A stretch of 64,000 bases of DNA from Campylobacter geochelonis (GTDB lineage Bacteria > Campylobacterota > Campylobacteria > Campylobacterales > Campylobacteraceae). Shown piece after piece: positions 26,161-35,305 of the stretch. Where the stretch lies: the NCBI RefSeq assembly GCF_013201685.1, contig NZ_CP053844.1:1860001-1924000 (forward strand), written 5' to 3'. Each line of letters opens with the position of its first letter. The stretch's first letter is position 1. The notes below the pieces were generated by a model. That model ran no database searches, was not told the DNA's origin, and saw nothing but the letters and a program-made list of their open reading frames with translations. A program made the translations under genes and the position numbers.

Positions 26161-29100
26161 TTATGCCTCATCGCTATAATCAGCATTAGCCAAACGTTTT
26201 AGCTGTCTAAGACGTTTTTGCGCATCTTTTTTGTTTTTCTCAAAAAGTGCTGCTGCATGCTCTGGATTTGTTTTCTTAAGCGCGCTGTATCTTGTCTCAT
26301 TTAGCAAGAAATGCTCATAAAGCTCCCAATCTGGTTCTTTAGAAGTTATTTTAAGTGGATTTTTACCCTCTTTGATAAGTCGTGGATCAAAGGTATAAGT
26401 TGGCCAATAACCACATTTTGTCGCTAACTCAGCTTGATTTCCTGAGTTAGACAAGCCACCTTTCATACCATGAGCGATACAAGGAGAGTAAGCTATAATC
26501 AAGCTTGGTCCATTATACTCTTCAGCTGCTGCAATCGCTTTTATAGTTTGAGCTTGAGAAGCGTTTGAGTTGATTTGTGCTACAAAAATATTACCATAAG
26601 TCATAGCAAGCTGACCGAGATCTTTTTTCTGAACTGGTTTACCAGATGCTGTAAATTGCGCTATAGAACCTGCGCGTGAAGATTTTGAACTTTGTCCACC
26701 TGTGTTTGAGTAAACTTCTGTATCAAGAACTAGCACGTTGATATTCTCGCCACTTGCTAAAACGTGATCAAGTCCACCATATCCGATATCATAAGCCCAG
26801 CCATCGCCTCCGATTATCCATTGTGATTTTCTAGCTAGATATCCTTTTAAAGATAGCAAGTCTTTTACACCTTCAACATCTTTGTTTTGCTCTAAAATTG
26901 GGATTAACAAGTCTCTAACTTCAGCTGATTTTTGAGTGCTATCTTTAAATTCCAACCAGTCGTTATAAAGTGCAGAAAGTGCGTTTGGAACTTTATCTTT
27001 TGTATTTATCATAATATCAGCTATGCGGTGGCGCATAGTTTCACTTGCAACTTCCATACCCATACCAAACTCAGCATTATCTTCAAACAGTGAATTTGCC
27101 CATGCTACACCTTTTCCGCTTGCATCTTTTTTGTATGGCATAGATGGAGCCGAACCACCATATATAGAGCTACAACCTGTTGCGTTTGCTACTATCATAT
27201 GATCGCCAAAAAGTCTTGTTACAAGAGTGATATATGGAGTCTCGCCACATCCTGGGCAAGCACCATGGAATTCAAAGTAAGGCTCTGCAAATCCGATACC
27301 TTTAACGCTTTCTTTATTCATCAAGTCATCTTTGTAAGTTACTTGTTTAAACAAATAATCAGCATTTTCTTGCTCGCCTTTATCCATCTCTTCGCCTAGT
27401 GGAACCATAACAAGAGATTTCTCTTTGCTTGGGCAGTTTTGAGCACAAAGTTCACATCCGGTACAATCAAGTGGGCTTACTTGAATTTTGTATTTTAGTC
27501 CTTTAACCTCTTTGCCTTTTGCTTCTAAAAGGTGATCTTTAACTGTTTGAGGTGCGTTTGCTTCCTCTTCTTCATTTAGTAAAAATGGTCTGATAACTGC
27601 GTGCGGGCAGACAAATGCGCACTGATTACACTGTATACAGTTCTCTTCTATCCATTTTGGTACAGTTACGCCAACACCACGTTTTTCATACTGAGTTGTT
27701 CCAGCTTCAAAGCTTCCATCCTCATGTCCTAAGAATGCAGAAACTGGCAAACTATCGCCACGAGCAGCATTTATAGGTTTAACAACATTTTCTATAAAAT
27801 CGCTTCCTAAGTATTTATCCTCTTTTTTGCCCTCAGCTACACTTAAATTTGCCCATGCAGGATCGACTGTAACTTGCTCTAATTTACCAGCGCCCTCATC
27901 AATAGCTCGGTAGTTCATCTCGACAATCTTATCGCCTTTGTTTCCATAAGTTTTTTTCGCATACTCTTTCATATAAGTTTGCGCCTCTTCAAATGGTATG
28001 ATTTTAGCTAGTTTAAAGAAAGCTGACTGCATAATTGTGTTAGTTCTGTTTCCAAGTCCGATTTCATGAGCTAGTTTTGTAGCATTTAAGATATAAAATT
28101 TGATATTTCTTTGAGCTAAAATTTTCTTAACTTTGTTTGGAATTCTGCGAGCTGTCTCTTCTGCACTCCAAATTGAGTTTAAAAGGAAAGTTCCACCCTC
28201 TCTAAGACCATCAACAACATCATAAACATCAAGATAAGCCGCTACAGAACAGGCTACAAAGTGTGGGTTTGATACAAGGTAAGTTGAACGGATAGGATTT
28301 TTACCAAATCTTAAGTGGCTTCTTGTATATCCGCCTGATTTTTTACTATCATATGCAAAGTAAGCTTGTGCATAAAGATCAGTTTTATCTCCTATGATTT
28401 TAATAGAGTTTTTGTTTGCTCCTACTGTTCCATCAGCTCCAAGACCGTAGAAAAGACACTCTATCTCGCCCTCATGTCCAAGAGAGATTTTTTTGCCAAC
28501 TTCAAGTGAAGTGTGAGTTACATCATCTACTATACCAACTGTAAAGCCGTTTTTAGGCTCTTTGTGGTTTAAATTTTCAAAAACAGCAAGCATTTGAGCA
28601 GGATCAACGTCTTTTGAACTAAGTCCATATCTTCCACCTACTATAACTGGAGCATTTTCTTTACCATAAAATGCGGCTTTTATATCAAGATATAGTGGCT
28701 CGCCAAGGCTTCCTGGCTCTTTTGTTCTATCTAAAACTGCTATTTTTTTGACGCTTTTTGGCATAACATCAAAGAAATATTTTAGACTAAATGGTCTGTA
28801 CAAATGAACTTTTACAATACCAACTTTTTCACCTTTTTTAACTAGATAATCAACAACCTCTTCAAGAGTTTGATTTACTGAACCCATAGCGACGATAACT
28901 CTTTCTGCTTCTGGGTGACCGTAGTAGTTAAATGGCTTATACTCTCTACCAGTTATTTTTGAAATTTCTTTTAGATAGTCAGCAACTATATCTGGAAGTG
29001 CGTCATAGTATCTGTTAGAAAGCTCTCTAGTTTGGAAATAAATATCATCGTTTTGTGCTGTTCCTCTAGTTTTTGGGTGTTCTGGGTTTAGCGCATTTTT

Positions 29101-29712
29101 TCTAAATTCATTAACCGCATCATAATCAATCAATTTATCAAATTCAGCATAGTCCATAACCTCTACTTTTTGAATTTCATGGCTTGTTCTAAAACCATCA
29201 AAAAAGTGCATAAATGGAACTCTACCTTTAATAGCTGCTAAGTGCGCAACTCCGCCTATATCCATAACTTCTTGAACTGAATCGCTTGCTAAGATAGCAA
29301 AACCGGTTTGTCTAGCAGCATAAACATCTTGATGATCACCAAAAATAGAAAGTGCTTGAGCAGCCAAAGAGCGCGCTGCAACGTGTATAACGCCAGGTAG
29401 AAGTTGTCCTGCTATTTTATACATATTAGGTATTTTTAACAATAAGCCTTGCGCTGCTGTATATGTAGTAGTTAAAGCTCCTGCTTGAAGTGAGCCATGC
29501 ACTGTTCCAGCAGCTCCTGCTTCACTTTGCATCTCAACAACTTTAACAGGCATACCAAAAAGGTTTTTTTTGCCTTTAGCCGCCCAAATATCTGTATAAT
29601 CCGCCATCGGAGATGAAGGGGTAATAGGATAAATTCCAGCTACTTCTGTAAAAGCATAGGAAACATAAGCGGCTGCTTCGTTTCCATCCATAGTTTTCAT
29701 GTTTTTGCTCAT
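26161..29712 (-). CDS. nifJ: Pyruvate:flavodoxin (ferredoxin) oxidoreductase
   Basis: 1183 aa single-chain enzyme, full length. Order: substrate domain (ITPSSPMADY near residue 30), gamma domain, two 4Fe-4S motifs (CIQCNQCAFVCP near 690 and CTGCELCAQNCP near 748), the proximal-cluster cysteines beginning CPGCGE near 817, and the thiamine diphosphate site GDGWAYDIGYGG near 980. It converts pyruvate and CoA to acetyl-CoA and CO2, passing electrons to flavodoxin (fldA, 2.6 kb away) or ferredoxin. ATG behind AGGAGAA. Single-gene unit upstream of gph in Cj1476c order. Confidence 0.97.
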   Translation of the reverse strand: MSKNMKTMDGNEAAAYVSYAFTEVAGIYPITPSSPMADYTDIWAAKGKKNLFGMPVKVVEMQSEAGAAGTVHGSLQAGALTTTYTAAQGLLLKIPNMYKIAGQLLPGVIHVAARSLAAQALSIFGDHQDVYAARQTGFAILASDSVQEVMDIGGVAHLAAIKGRVPFMHFFDGFRTSHEIQKVEVMDYAEFDKLIDYDAVNEFRKNALNPEHPKTRGTAQNDDIYFQTRELSNRYYDALPDIVADYLKEISKITGREYKPFNYYGHPEAERVIVAMGSVNQTLEEVVDYLVKKGEKVGIVKVHLYRPFSLKYFFDVMPKSVKKIAVLDRTKEPGSLGEPLYLDIKAAFYGKENAPVIVGGRYGLSSKDVDPAQMLAVFENLNHKEPKNGFTVGIVDDVTHTSLEVGKKISLGHEGEIECLFYGLGADGTVGANKNSIKIIGDKTDLYAQAYFAYDSKKSGGYTRSHLRFGKNPIRSTYLVSNPHFVACSVAAYLDVYDVVDGLREGGTFLLNSIWSAEETARRIPNKVKKILAQRNIKFYILNATKLAHEIGLGNRTNTIMQSAFFKLAKIIPFEEAQTYMKEYAKKTYGNKGDKIVEMNYRAIDEGAGKLEQVTVDPAWANLSVAEGKKEDKYLGSDFIENVVKPINAARGDSLPVSAFLGHEDGSFEAGTTQYEKRGVGVTVPKWIEENCIQCNQCAFVCPHAVIRPFLLNEEEEANAPQTVKDHLLEAKGKEVKGLKYKIQVSPLDCTGCELCAQNCPSKEKSLVMVPLGEEMDKGEQENADYLFKQVTYKDDLMNKESVKGIGFAEPYFEFHGACPGCGETPYITLVTRLFGDHMIVANATGCSSIYGGSAPSMPYKKDASGKGVAWANSLFEDNAEFGMGMEVASETMRHRIADIMINTKDKVPNALSALYNDWLEFKDSTQKSAEVRDLLIPILEQNKDVEGVKDLLSLKGYLARKSQWIIGGDGWAYDIGYGGLDHVLASGENINVLVLDTEVYSNTGGQSSKSSRAGSIAQFTASGKPVQKKDLGQLAMTYGNIFVAQINSNASQAQTIKAIAAAEEYNGPSLIIAYSPCIAHGMKGGLSNSGNQAELATKCGYWPTYTFDPRLIKEGKNPLKITSKEPDWELYEHFLLNETRYSALKKTNPEHAAALFEKNKKDAQKRLRQLKRLANADYSDEA

Positions 29713-29825
29713 AAGGTTCTCCTAAGAAATATTAACTAAAGTATCGTTAGAATCAAAATTTAGTTACATATTGTAGCAGATTTTTTTTAATAAGAGCATT
29801 TAAAGATAAAGTTAAAAGAATTTAC

Positions 29826-30464
29826 TTATAAATTTTTTATAAAGTTTACAGCCTCAAGCGGTGTTTTAAAGATATTTTTGCAGTGTTGCTCAAGCTCGTT
29901 TTTTTTACCATATCCACAAGTTACGCAAACACTATTTATGCCTGCTTTTGTAGCGCAAATCGCATCTAACTTAGTATCGCCAACCATATATGAATGCTCA
30001 AAGCTTTTTTTCATAACGCTAAGTGCCTTTAAAATAGGTTCTGGGTGCGGTTTTGCATTACTAACATCATCTCTACCAATAACAGCACTAAAATATTGCA
30101 AAATTCCCAAATCTTCTAGCAAAACAACAGAATATTTTGATGTTTTAGTAGTTACAACGCCTAAATCAGCAAATTCATATGCCTCTTTTACTGCTTCTTT
30201 TGCGCTAGGCAAAAGAGTTGTGGCATCTAAAAATGTGCTTTTATATCTGCTTTTATAAGCTTTAACAAATTCATCTACAAGCTCATCTTTAACGCCAAGC
30301 TTGCTAAACATTATTTCAAGTGGATAGCCGATAAAGGATTTTATCTTTTCATCATCTGGATAAATTTCGTTTTGTTGTTTAAAAGCCGTTCTAAAGCCAT
30401 CCAAGATTGACTCTGTTGAGTCGATAAGTGTACCATCTAGGTCAAAAAGTATAGTTTTTTTCAA
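29826..30464 (-). CDS. gph: HAD family phosphatase (phosphoglycolate phosphatase-like)
   Basis: 212 aa. HAD motifs: DLDGTLIDS (motif I), VVTTK (II), K near 145 in VSNAKPHPEP (III) and VGDTKLDA (IV), with a helical cap. Best fit is Gph-like phosphatase, acting on 2-phosphoglycolate or another small phosphoester. The start reads TTG with no good ribosome site. It lies between nifJ and cadF, as Cj1477c does. Confidence 0.82.
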   Translation of the reverse strand: MKKTILFDLDGTLIDSTESILDGFRTAFKQQNEIYPDDEKIKSFIGYPLEIMFSKLGVKDELVDEFVKAYKSRYKSTFLDATTLLPSAKEAVKEAYEFADLGVVTTKTSKYSVVLLEDLGILQYFSAVIGRDDVSNAKPHPEPILKALSVMKKSFEHSYMVGDTKLDAICATKAGINSVCVTCGYGKKNELEQHCKNIFKTPLEAVNFIKNL

Positions 30465-30487
30465 AGTGAAACTTTATATGTAAGAAA

Positions 30488-30507
30488 GAGCGATCTTTCG
30501 ACCGCTC
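30488..30507 (-). terminator. Terminator after the CadF-like gene
   Basis: Stem GAGCGGTC / GATCGCTC (one G-U pair) closed by a GAAA tetraloop on the minus strand and followed by TTTCTT, directly after the stop codon. Confidence 0.8.
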
Positions 30508-30516
30508 GTATTAAAA

Positions 30517-31503
30517 TTATTTTCTAAATTTAGCGTCAACTCTTCTGTTTTCAGCACGACCTTGTTTTGTAGCATTATCAGCTATTGGTTGAGTCTCGCC
30601 CATTCCAACTGTAGTGATTCTCTCATTTGCTACGCCTAAATCAGCTAGAGCATTTTTAACACTAACTGCTCTTTTTTCAGATAGTTTTTGATTATAAGCT
30701 GCAGCACCAACGCTATCAGTATGTCCCTCTAAGATAACGCTGTAGTCTTTATGCTCAAGCAAGAAATCAGATACTGTTTCAATCTTTTTCATATAATCTG
30801 GAGTGATTTTTGCGCTATCAAATGCAAAATTTACATCAAGATTTAATCTTATAACTTTTTCACATCCATTTTCATCTACAACCACGCCAGCTGGAGTGCC
30901 TGGGCATTTATCAAGATTATCAGCAACACCATCCATATCTTCATCGCCTATTGCAGTTGCTACAACTGGAGCGGCTATATCTACATTTCTCTTACCAAAA
31001 TCAACGGCAAAACCTAAGCTATAGAATAAGAAATGATCGCCATGATCAAATGTTATAGCATCTCTAGCTTCTAATTTTGTAGCAAAATTATCAGTTATAT
31101 AGTATTTAAGTCCTAAACCGTATTGACCAAAACCACTGCTTAAATCATCTTCAGAGAAATCCAAATAACCAGCACCAACCAAACCATATAGTTTTAAGTT
31201 GTCTGTGAAACTATAGATATCTTTAACAGCATTGATAAAATATGAATTCAAGCTTGGCTCATCGCCTTCAACTTTCAATTTCATCTTGCTTGATCTATCA
31301 TAACCTAGCTCAACTTGATCTATCCAAGCATTCTCTAGGTTTTTAGCTATTCTTAAACCATAACTAAAAGAGTCTTTCATATCTGTATTACCCTCTGGTA
31401 AAATTCCTCCGATTGTTGGAGTAAACTCCCAGTTGTAATCCGCGTCTGTAGCTAATAAAGCTGTTGATGCACATAAACTAAGTGCAAGTAAAAATTTTTT
31501 CAT
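30517..31503 (-). CDS. cadF: CadF-like outer-membrane protein with OmpA C-terminal domain
   Basis: 328 aa. Signal peptide (MKKFLLALSLCASTALLA), an eight-stranded OmpA-type barrel (about 20-170), a calcium-binding TSP3-like linker DEDMDGVADNLDKCPGTP, and an OmpA peptidoglycan-binding domain (FAFDSAKIT...LEGHTDSVG...RRVDAKF). It matches C. jejuni CadF in layout, length and position next to rpsI/rplM. CadF binds host fibronectin; the FRLS tetrapeptide used for that is replaced here by YYIT (134-137). Own promoter upstream and strong terminator downstream. Confidence 0.85.
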   Translation of the reverse strand: MKKFLLALSLCASTALLATDADYNWEFTPTIGGILPEGNTDMKDSFSYGLRIAKNLENAWIDQVELGYDRSSKMKLKVEGDEPSLNSYFINAVKDIYSFTDNLKLYGLVGAGYLDFSEDDLSSGFGQYGLGLKYYITDNFATKLEARDAITFDHGDHFLFYSLGFAVDFGKRNVDIAAPVVATAIGDEDMDGVADNLDKCPGTPAGVVVDENGCEKVIRLNLDVNFAFDSAKITPDYMKKIETVSDFLLEHKDYSVILEGHTDSVGAAAYNQKLSEKRAVSVKNALADLGVANERITTVGMGETQPIADNATKQGRAENRRVDAKFRK

Positions 31504-31614
31504 ACCAAGTTCCTTTCAAAGAATTTTGTCATCATTCTAACATAATTAATATAAACTATTCTTAAATATTTTTTATTAATTTTATAACCTTCATGCTCAT
31601 AAAGCATAAAAACA

Positions 31615-31631
31615 AGTAGATAAAATCTACT
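31615..31631 (-). terminator. Terminator after rpsI
   Basis: Stem AGTAGAT / ATCTACT with a 3-base loop, followed on the minus strand by TGTTTTTATG, 34 bp past the rpsI stop and upstream of the cadF promoter. Confidence 0.6.
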
Positions 31632-31665
31632 AAAAAACACCTCAGAAAAAATCCAAGGTACAACA

Positions 31666-32055
31666 TTATCTTTTTGAGAACTGAGGGCTTCTTCTTGCTT
31701 TTCTGCGTCCAAATTTCTTTCTCTCGACTACACGACTATCTCTAGTTAATAGTCCTTTTGGTTTTAAAGCAGCTCTAAAGTCAGCATCCATAGCAGCTAA
31801 AGCTTTTGAAATACCATGTCTTAGTGCTTCTGCTTGTGCGCTGTATCCGCCACCTAAAGTCGCAGCTGTGATGTCCATAGATGTCTCTTGTTTAGTAGCA
31901 AGTAAAGGTTGAACAACTTTTAGTTTAATTGCTTCGTGTCCGCCTAACCATGAGTTTAAATCCATACCATTAACCGTGATTTTACCACTTCCTGGTTTTA
32001 CCCAAACTTTAGCTACTGCTGTTTTTCTTTTTCCTGTTGCATAAACTGTAGGCAT
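31666..32055 (-). CDS. rpsI: 30S ribosomal protein S9
   Basis: 129 aa, normal length. N-terminal [20 protein letters not shown] and the invariant C-terminus RRSPQFSKR, whose tail reaches the P-site of the ribosome. It follows rplM after 2 bp, the universal rplM-rpsI operon. Confidence 0.98.
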   Translation of the reverse strand: MPTVYATGKRKTAVAKVWVKPGSGKITVNGMDLNSWLGGHEAIKLKVVQPLLATKQETSMDITAATLGGGYSAQAEALRHGISKALAAMDADFRAALKPKGLLTRDSRVVERKKFGRRKARRSPQFSKR

Positions 32056-32057
32056 GA

Positions 32058-32483
32058 TTATTTTCCTTCTTTAGTTATTTGTGCTGTGTGTGGGTGTTCG
32101 CCACCTTCGTAAACTTTAAGCTTCTTAATCATCTCTTTACCAAGCTTTGTCTTAGGAAGCATGCCTCTAACTGCTAATTTATATAGCTTTACTGGATTTT
32201 TAGCTAGCAAATCTGAGAATTTCTCACTTTTTACGCTTCCAAAATATCCTGAGTGTCTGTGATAAAGTTTATCTTCGCCTTTGTTTAATCCTGTATAAGT
32301 GGCTTTTGAAGCGTTTATAATGATAACATAATCGCCACAATCAACATTTGGAGTGTAGCATGGTTTATGCTTTCCTCTTAATAAAACAGCAACTTCTGTA
32401 AGCATTCTACCAAAAGTTTTGCCTGTTGCGTCTATTACAACCCAATCACGCTTTACTTCGTTAGGTTTAGTAATTTTTGTCAT
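32058..32483 (-). CDS. rplM: 50S ribosomal protein L13
   Basis: 141 aa. [19 protein letters not shown] and [13 protein letters not shown]-type motifs (here [16 protein letters not shown]) identify L13, an early-assembly protein of the large subunit. First gene of the rplM-rpsI operon; a TATACAAT box at about 32516-32523 is the likely promoter. Confidence 0.98.
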   Translation of the reverse strand: MTKITKPNEVKRDWVVIDATGKTFGRMLTEVAVLLRGKHKPCYTPNVDCGDYVIIINASKATYTGLNKGEDKLYHRHSGYFGSVKSEKFSDLLAKNPVKLYKLAVRGMLPKTKLGKEMIKKLKVYEGGEHPHTAQITKEGK

Positions 32484-32515
32484 AATTTTACCTTTGTCTG
32501 ATTTTGTAAAACGTG

Positions 32516-32523
32516 ATTGTATA
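32516..32523 (-). promoter_or_regulatory. Putative rplM-rpsI -10 box
   Basis: TATACAAT on the minus strand, 33 bp upstream of the rplM ATG. An adjacent 17-bp palindrome (ATACTTAA-A-TTAAGTAT, 32541-32557) lies upstream, just past the addA stop. Confidence 0.45.
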
Positions 32524-32560
32524 GAAATAATGCTTAAATAATACTTAAATTAAGTATATT

Positions 32561-35305
32561 TTAAACTTTTAGAATTTTTATTTCATCTTCAAGCAAATAA
32601 ATAATATAAGCTTTAATAATTTTATCTTGATAAATCGCGCCCAAAGCCTCTTTGTAGCTTAAAACTTGCTCTTTGTTTTCTTCTATAAATTTTACGCTAC
32701 TTTTATAATCAACCACGCAAATTTCGTTCTTTCCGACAAGCAAAACATCAAGTTGCTTTAACGCCCCATTTATCTTAAATGGAAGCTCTTTATAAATTTC
32801 TTTACCGGCTAAAATTTGGCTAAATTCAGCACTCTCTAATAACAAATTTACTCTTTTTTCTATCTGGATAAAGGCATTTTTATCAAGCGATTTTGCAAAT
32901 TTGTTTTTGCTTTTTATCAAGGCGGTTTGAAGCGAGTTTTTATCAAATTTATCCAAACTCTCGAGTGTATAGTGAAGCGCTAAACCAAAATTTACACTGC
33001 CTAAATCAAGCTCTTGACTATCATCTTTTGTGCTATTTTCTTGAGGTGGAATTTGAGCTAAAGTTATGGTTTTTGGCTTATTTTTCTTAACGCTATTTTT
33101 TGTGTTGTATGGGATAAACTCTCCCTTTTCTTGCTCTTTTATATCTAAAAGAGGCTCTTTGACATCTTTTTTTAACACTATTTGATTAAAAAAGCTCTCT
33201 TTGCCCTCATCTGCTTCTTTGTTTTTTACTATTATTAGGCTGTGTTCTGCCCTAGTAAGCGCGACATAAAGCTTGTTTAAATCCTCTTCTTTGTTTAGCT
33301 CTTTTGACTTCTTAAGAAAATTTGCGTAGTTTTCATCGACATTTTCTCTGTATTTTTGCTTAAGCGCGATTTCCCATTTGTTCGCTGATACGTCGTATTC
33401 ATAAACTATTTTGCTTCTATCGGTGTTTGATGAGCCAAATTTATCACACACGATAAGATGAGGAAACTGCAGCCCTTTTGACTTATGCACAGTCATTAGC
33501 TTCACTCCATCACCATCCTTGCTCGCGCTTAGCGTATCATCATCGCTAAAAACTAAATCTATGATGTTTGTATACTTTTTACTAAGTTCGATAAAATTTG
33601 TTATATCGGCGTTTGCTAAATTTATATCTAGCTTTTTTATAAGATAAAGCACGGTTTGGGTTGTAGTTTTTCTAAAATCGATTTGAAGTTTTGAGACATC
33701 TTTTTTTACTAAATTTTGAGTATTTAGCCTATAAATTTGCTCTCCTGTTAAACAAAATTTAGCATACTCTATCACAGCTCTTACAAATGGCGTATTAAAA
33801 AGCAGGTTCGCTCCCTCGCCACTTGCGTTTATATCTAGCGTTAAAAGCTCTTGTTTTATCTCATCTATATCTTTGTTTTTCCAGCAAAGTATGGTTATAT
33901 CTGAACTTTGCGCGCCACTTTTTATAAGCTCATGCGCCTCTTTTGCAGCACTTTTTGCCACACTTTCATCGCTGTTTAAAACCTTGATAAAACCAGCATT
34001 TTTTGAGCTTGGATTTTGCGGGGTGTAGTCTTTGATTTTACCATCAAAAAGCTCGTTTACAAACTCAACTATCAAAGCATCGCTTCGGTAGTTGGTGTTT
34101 AGTTGTTGTAAATTAATCTGCTTATAATCAGCCATCAACTTATCAAAAAGCTCCTTTTTTGCCCCTCTAAATTTATATATACTTTGTTTTGTATCGCCCA
34201 CATAAAAGAAGCTTCCAAGCCCATTTTGTCCATATCCTGCAAGAATTTCATCAATTAGCGGTTTTAGGATTTCATACTGAGTTATGTTTGTGTCTTGAAA
34301 CTCATCAATTAAAAGGTGGTTTATCCTAGCATCAAGGCGAAAATAGAGCATTTGCGAGTTTTGTTTTTCAACTAAAAGCGTGTGAACAAATTTGGCTATA
34401 TCGCTAAAGGTTAAAACATTTAAATTTCTGCTAATATCGCGTCTTGCATCTTTATAAATTTCTAAAATTTTACTAAGCTTTGATAGTTTATACTTTTCAA
34501 AATCAACACAATACTCCCTTAAAGCCTCTTTTAGCTCATCGAACATCACATCTAGCACTGGCTCATAAATTTTAGAGTAAGTTTTGTAATTAAGCGTATC
34601 TTTTGATAAAAATGATTTTTCTAAAACTTCTTGAGCTCTATTTGCTAAAAATGACTTAACGGCAGTATCTGAGCCATCTTTTTGGGTTGCAAATTTAGCT
34701 AAATTTGACATAATATCAAGAATATTATCATCGCTTGGAAGCAAGCAAGCTTCTAAAATTCCAAGTTTTCCTATGTTTTCATAGATATTTTCTAGGGTGT
34801 TAAAAAAATCATCTTGACTGTTTTGTGCTGATAAAATATAGCTTGCAAGCTCGTTTAAAAGCCCTTTTTCTTTAGAAATTTCATCTATGAATTTCTTCTT
34901 TGTAAGATTTTTTATCTCTTTATCTGACTCGACAGCAAAATTTGAATTAATCCCAAAATTTAGAGCAAAGCTTCTTAAAATCGATGAGAAAAACGCATCA
35001 AAGGTTGAAATTTTTAGATTTTCTTTTAAAAACTCATCTTGTAGCTCATCACGTTTTTTTATCACTTCGTTTGGGCTTAAATTTAGCATTTTGCAAAGCT
35101 CATTTAGCTTATATGGCTCTTTTTCAAACTCTAAAAACAAGGTTATGATTTTATCTTTCATCTCGTTTGCAGCCTTGTTTGTAAAGGTTAATGCCATGAT
35201 TTGATTTGCTTTTACGCCACTTAAAATCAAAGCTACAAATCTAGCACTAAGCGCAAAGGTTTTTCCACTTCCAGCGCTTGCTTTTAGGGCTAAAAAGTTT
35301 TGCAC
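32561..35305 (-). CDS. addA: AddA/RecB-like helicase-nuclease
   Basis: 914 aa. UvrD-family helicase with Walker A KASAGSGKT (residues 8-16), FTNKAANEMK, DEFQDTNI, GDTKQSIYKFRGA, TVHKSKGLQ and VALTRAEHS, then a C-terminal PD-(D/E)XK nuclease (VDYKSS near 860). With AddB it resects double-strand breaks for RecA. GTG start behind AAAGGAG; its first 16 bases overlap the addB end, so the pair is coupled. Confidence 0.9.
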   Translation of the reverse strand: MQNFLALKASAGSGKTFALSARFVALILSGVKANQIMALTFTNKAANEMKDKIITLFLEFEKEPYKLNELCKMLNLSPNEVIKKRDELQDEFLKENLKISTFDAFFSSILRSFALNFGINSNFAVESDKEIKNLTKKKFIDEISKEKGLLNELASYILSAQNSQDDFFNTLENIYENIGKLGILEACLLPSDDNILDIMSNLAKFATQKDGSDTAVKSFLANRAQEVLEKSFLSKDTLNYKTYSKIYEPVLDVMFDELKEALREYCVDFEKYKLSKLSKILEIYKDARRDISRNLNVLTFSDIAKFVHTLLVEKQNSQMLYFRLDARINHLLIDEFQDTNITQYEILKPLIDEILAGYGQNGLGSFFYVGDTKQSIYKFRGAKKELFDKLMADYKQINLQQLNTNYRSDALIVEFVNELFDGKIKDYTPQNPSSKNAGFIKVLNSDESVAKSAAKEAHELIKSGAQSSDITILCWKNKDIDEIKQELLTLDINASGEGANLLFNTPFVRAVIEYAKFCLTGEQIYRLNTQNLVKKDVSKLQIDFRKTTTQTVLYLIKKLDINLANADITNFIELSKKYTNIIDLVFSDDDTLSASKDGDGVKLMTVHKSKGLQFPHLIVCDKFGSSNTDRSKIVYEYDVSANKWEIALKQKYRENVDENYANFLKKSKELNKEEDLNKLYVALTRAEHSLIIVKNKEADEGKESFFNQIVLKKDVKEPLLDIKEQEKGEFIPYNTKNSVKKNKPKTITLAQIPPQENSTKDDSQELDLGSVNFGLALHYTLESLDKFDKNSLQTALIKSKNKFAKSLDKNAFIQIEKRVNLLLESAEFSQILAGKEIYKELPFKINGALKQLDVLLVGKNEICVVDYKSSVKFIEENKEQVLSYKEALGAIYQDKIIKAYIIYLLEDEIKILKV

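Noticed and set aside
26161-29712. Selenoprotein with in-frame UGA in the window, prompted by selC
   Set aside because: All long conserved genes are open without internal UGA, and the UGA codons in the pseudogenes lie among other lesions.
31500-31712. 70-codon open frame between cadF and rpsI
   Set aside because: It overlaps the start of cadF and the 3' end of rpsI in another frame, and the region holds the rpsI terminator and cadF promoter.
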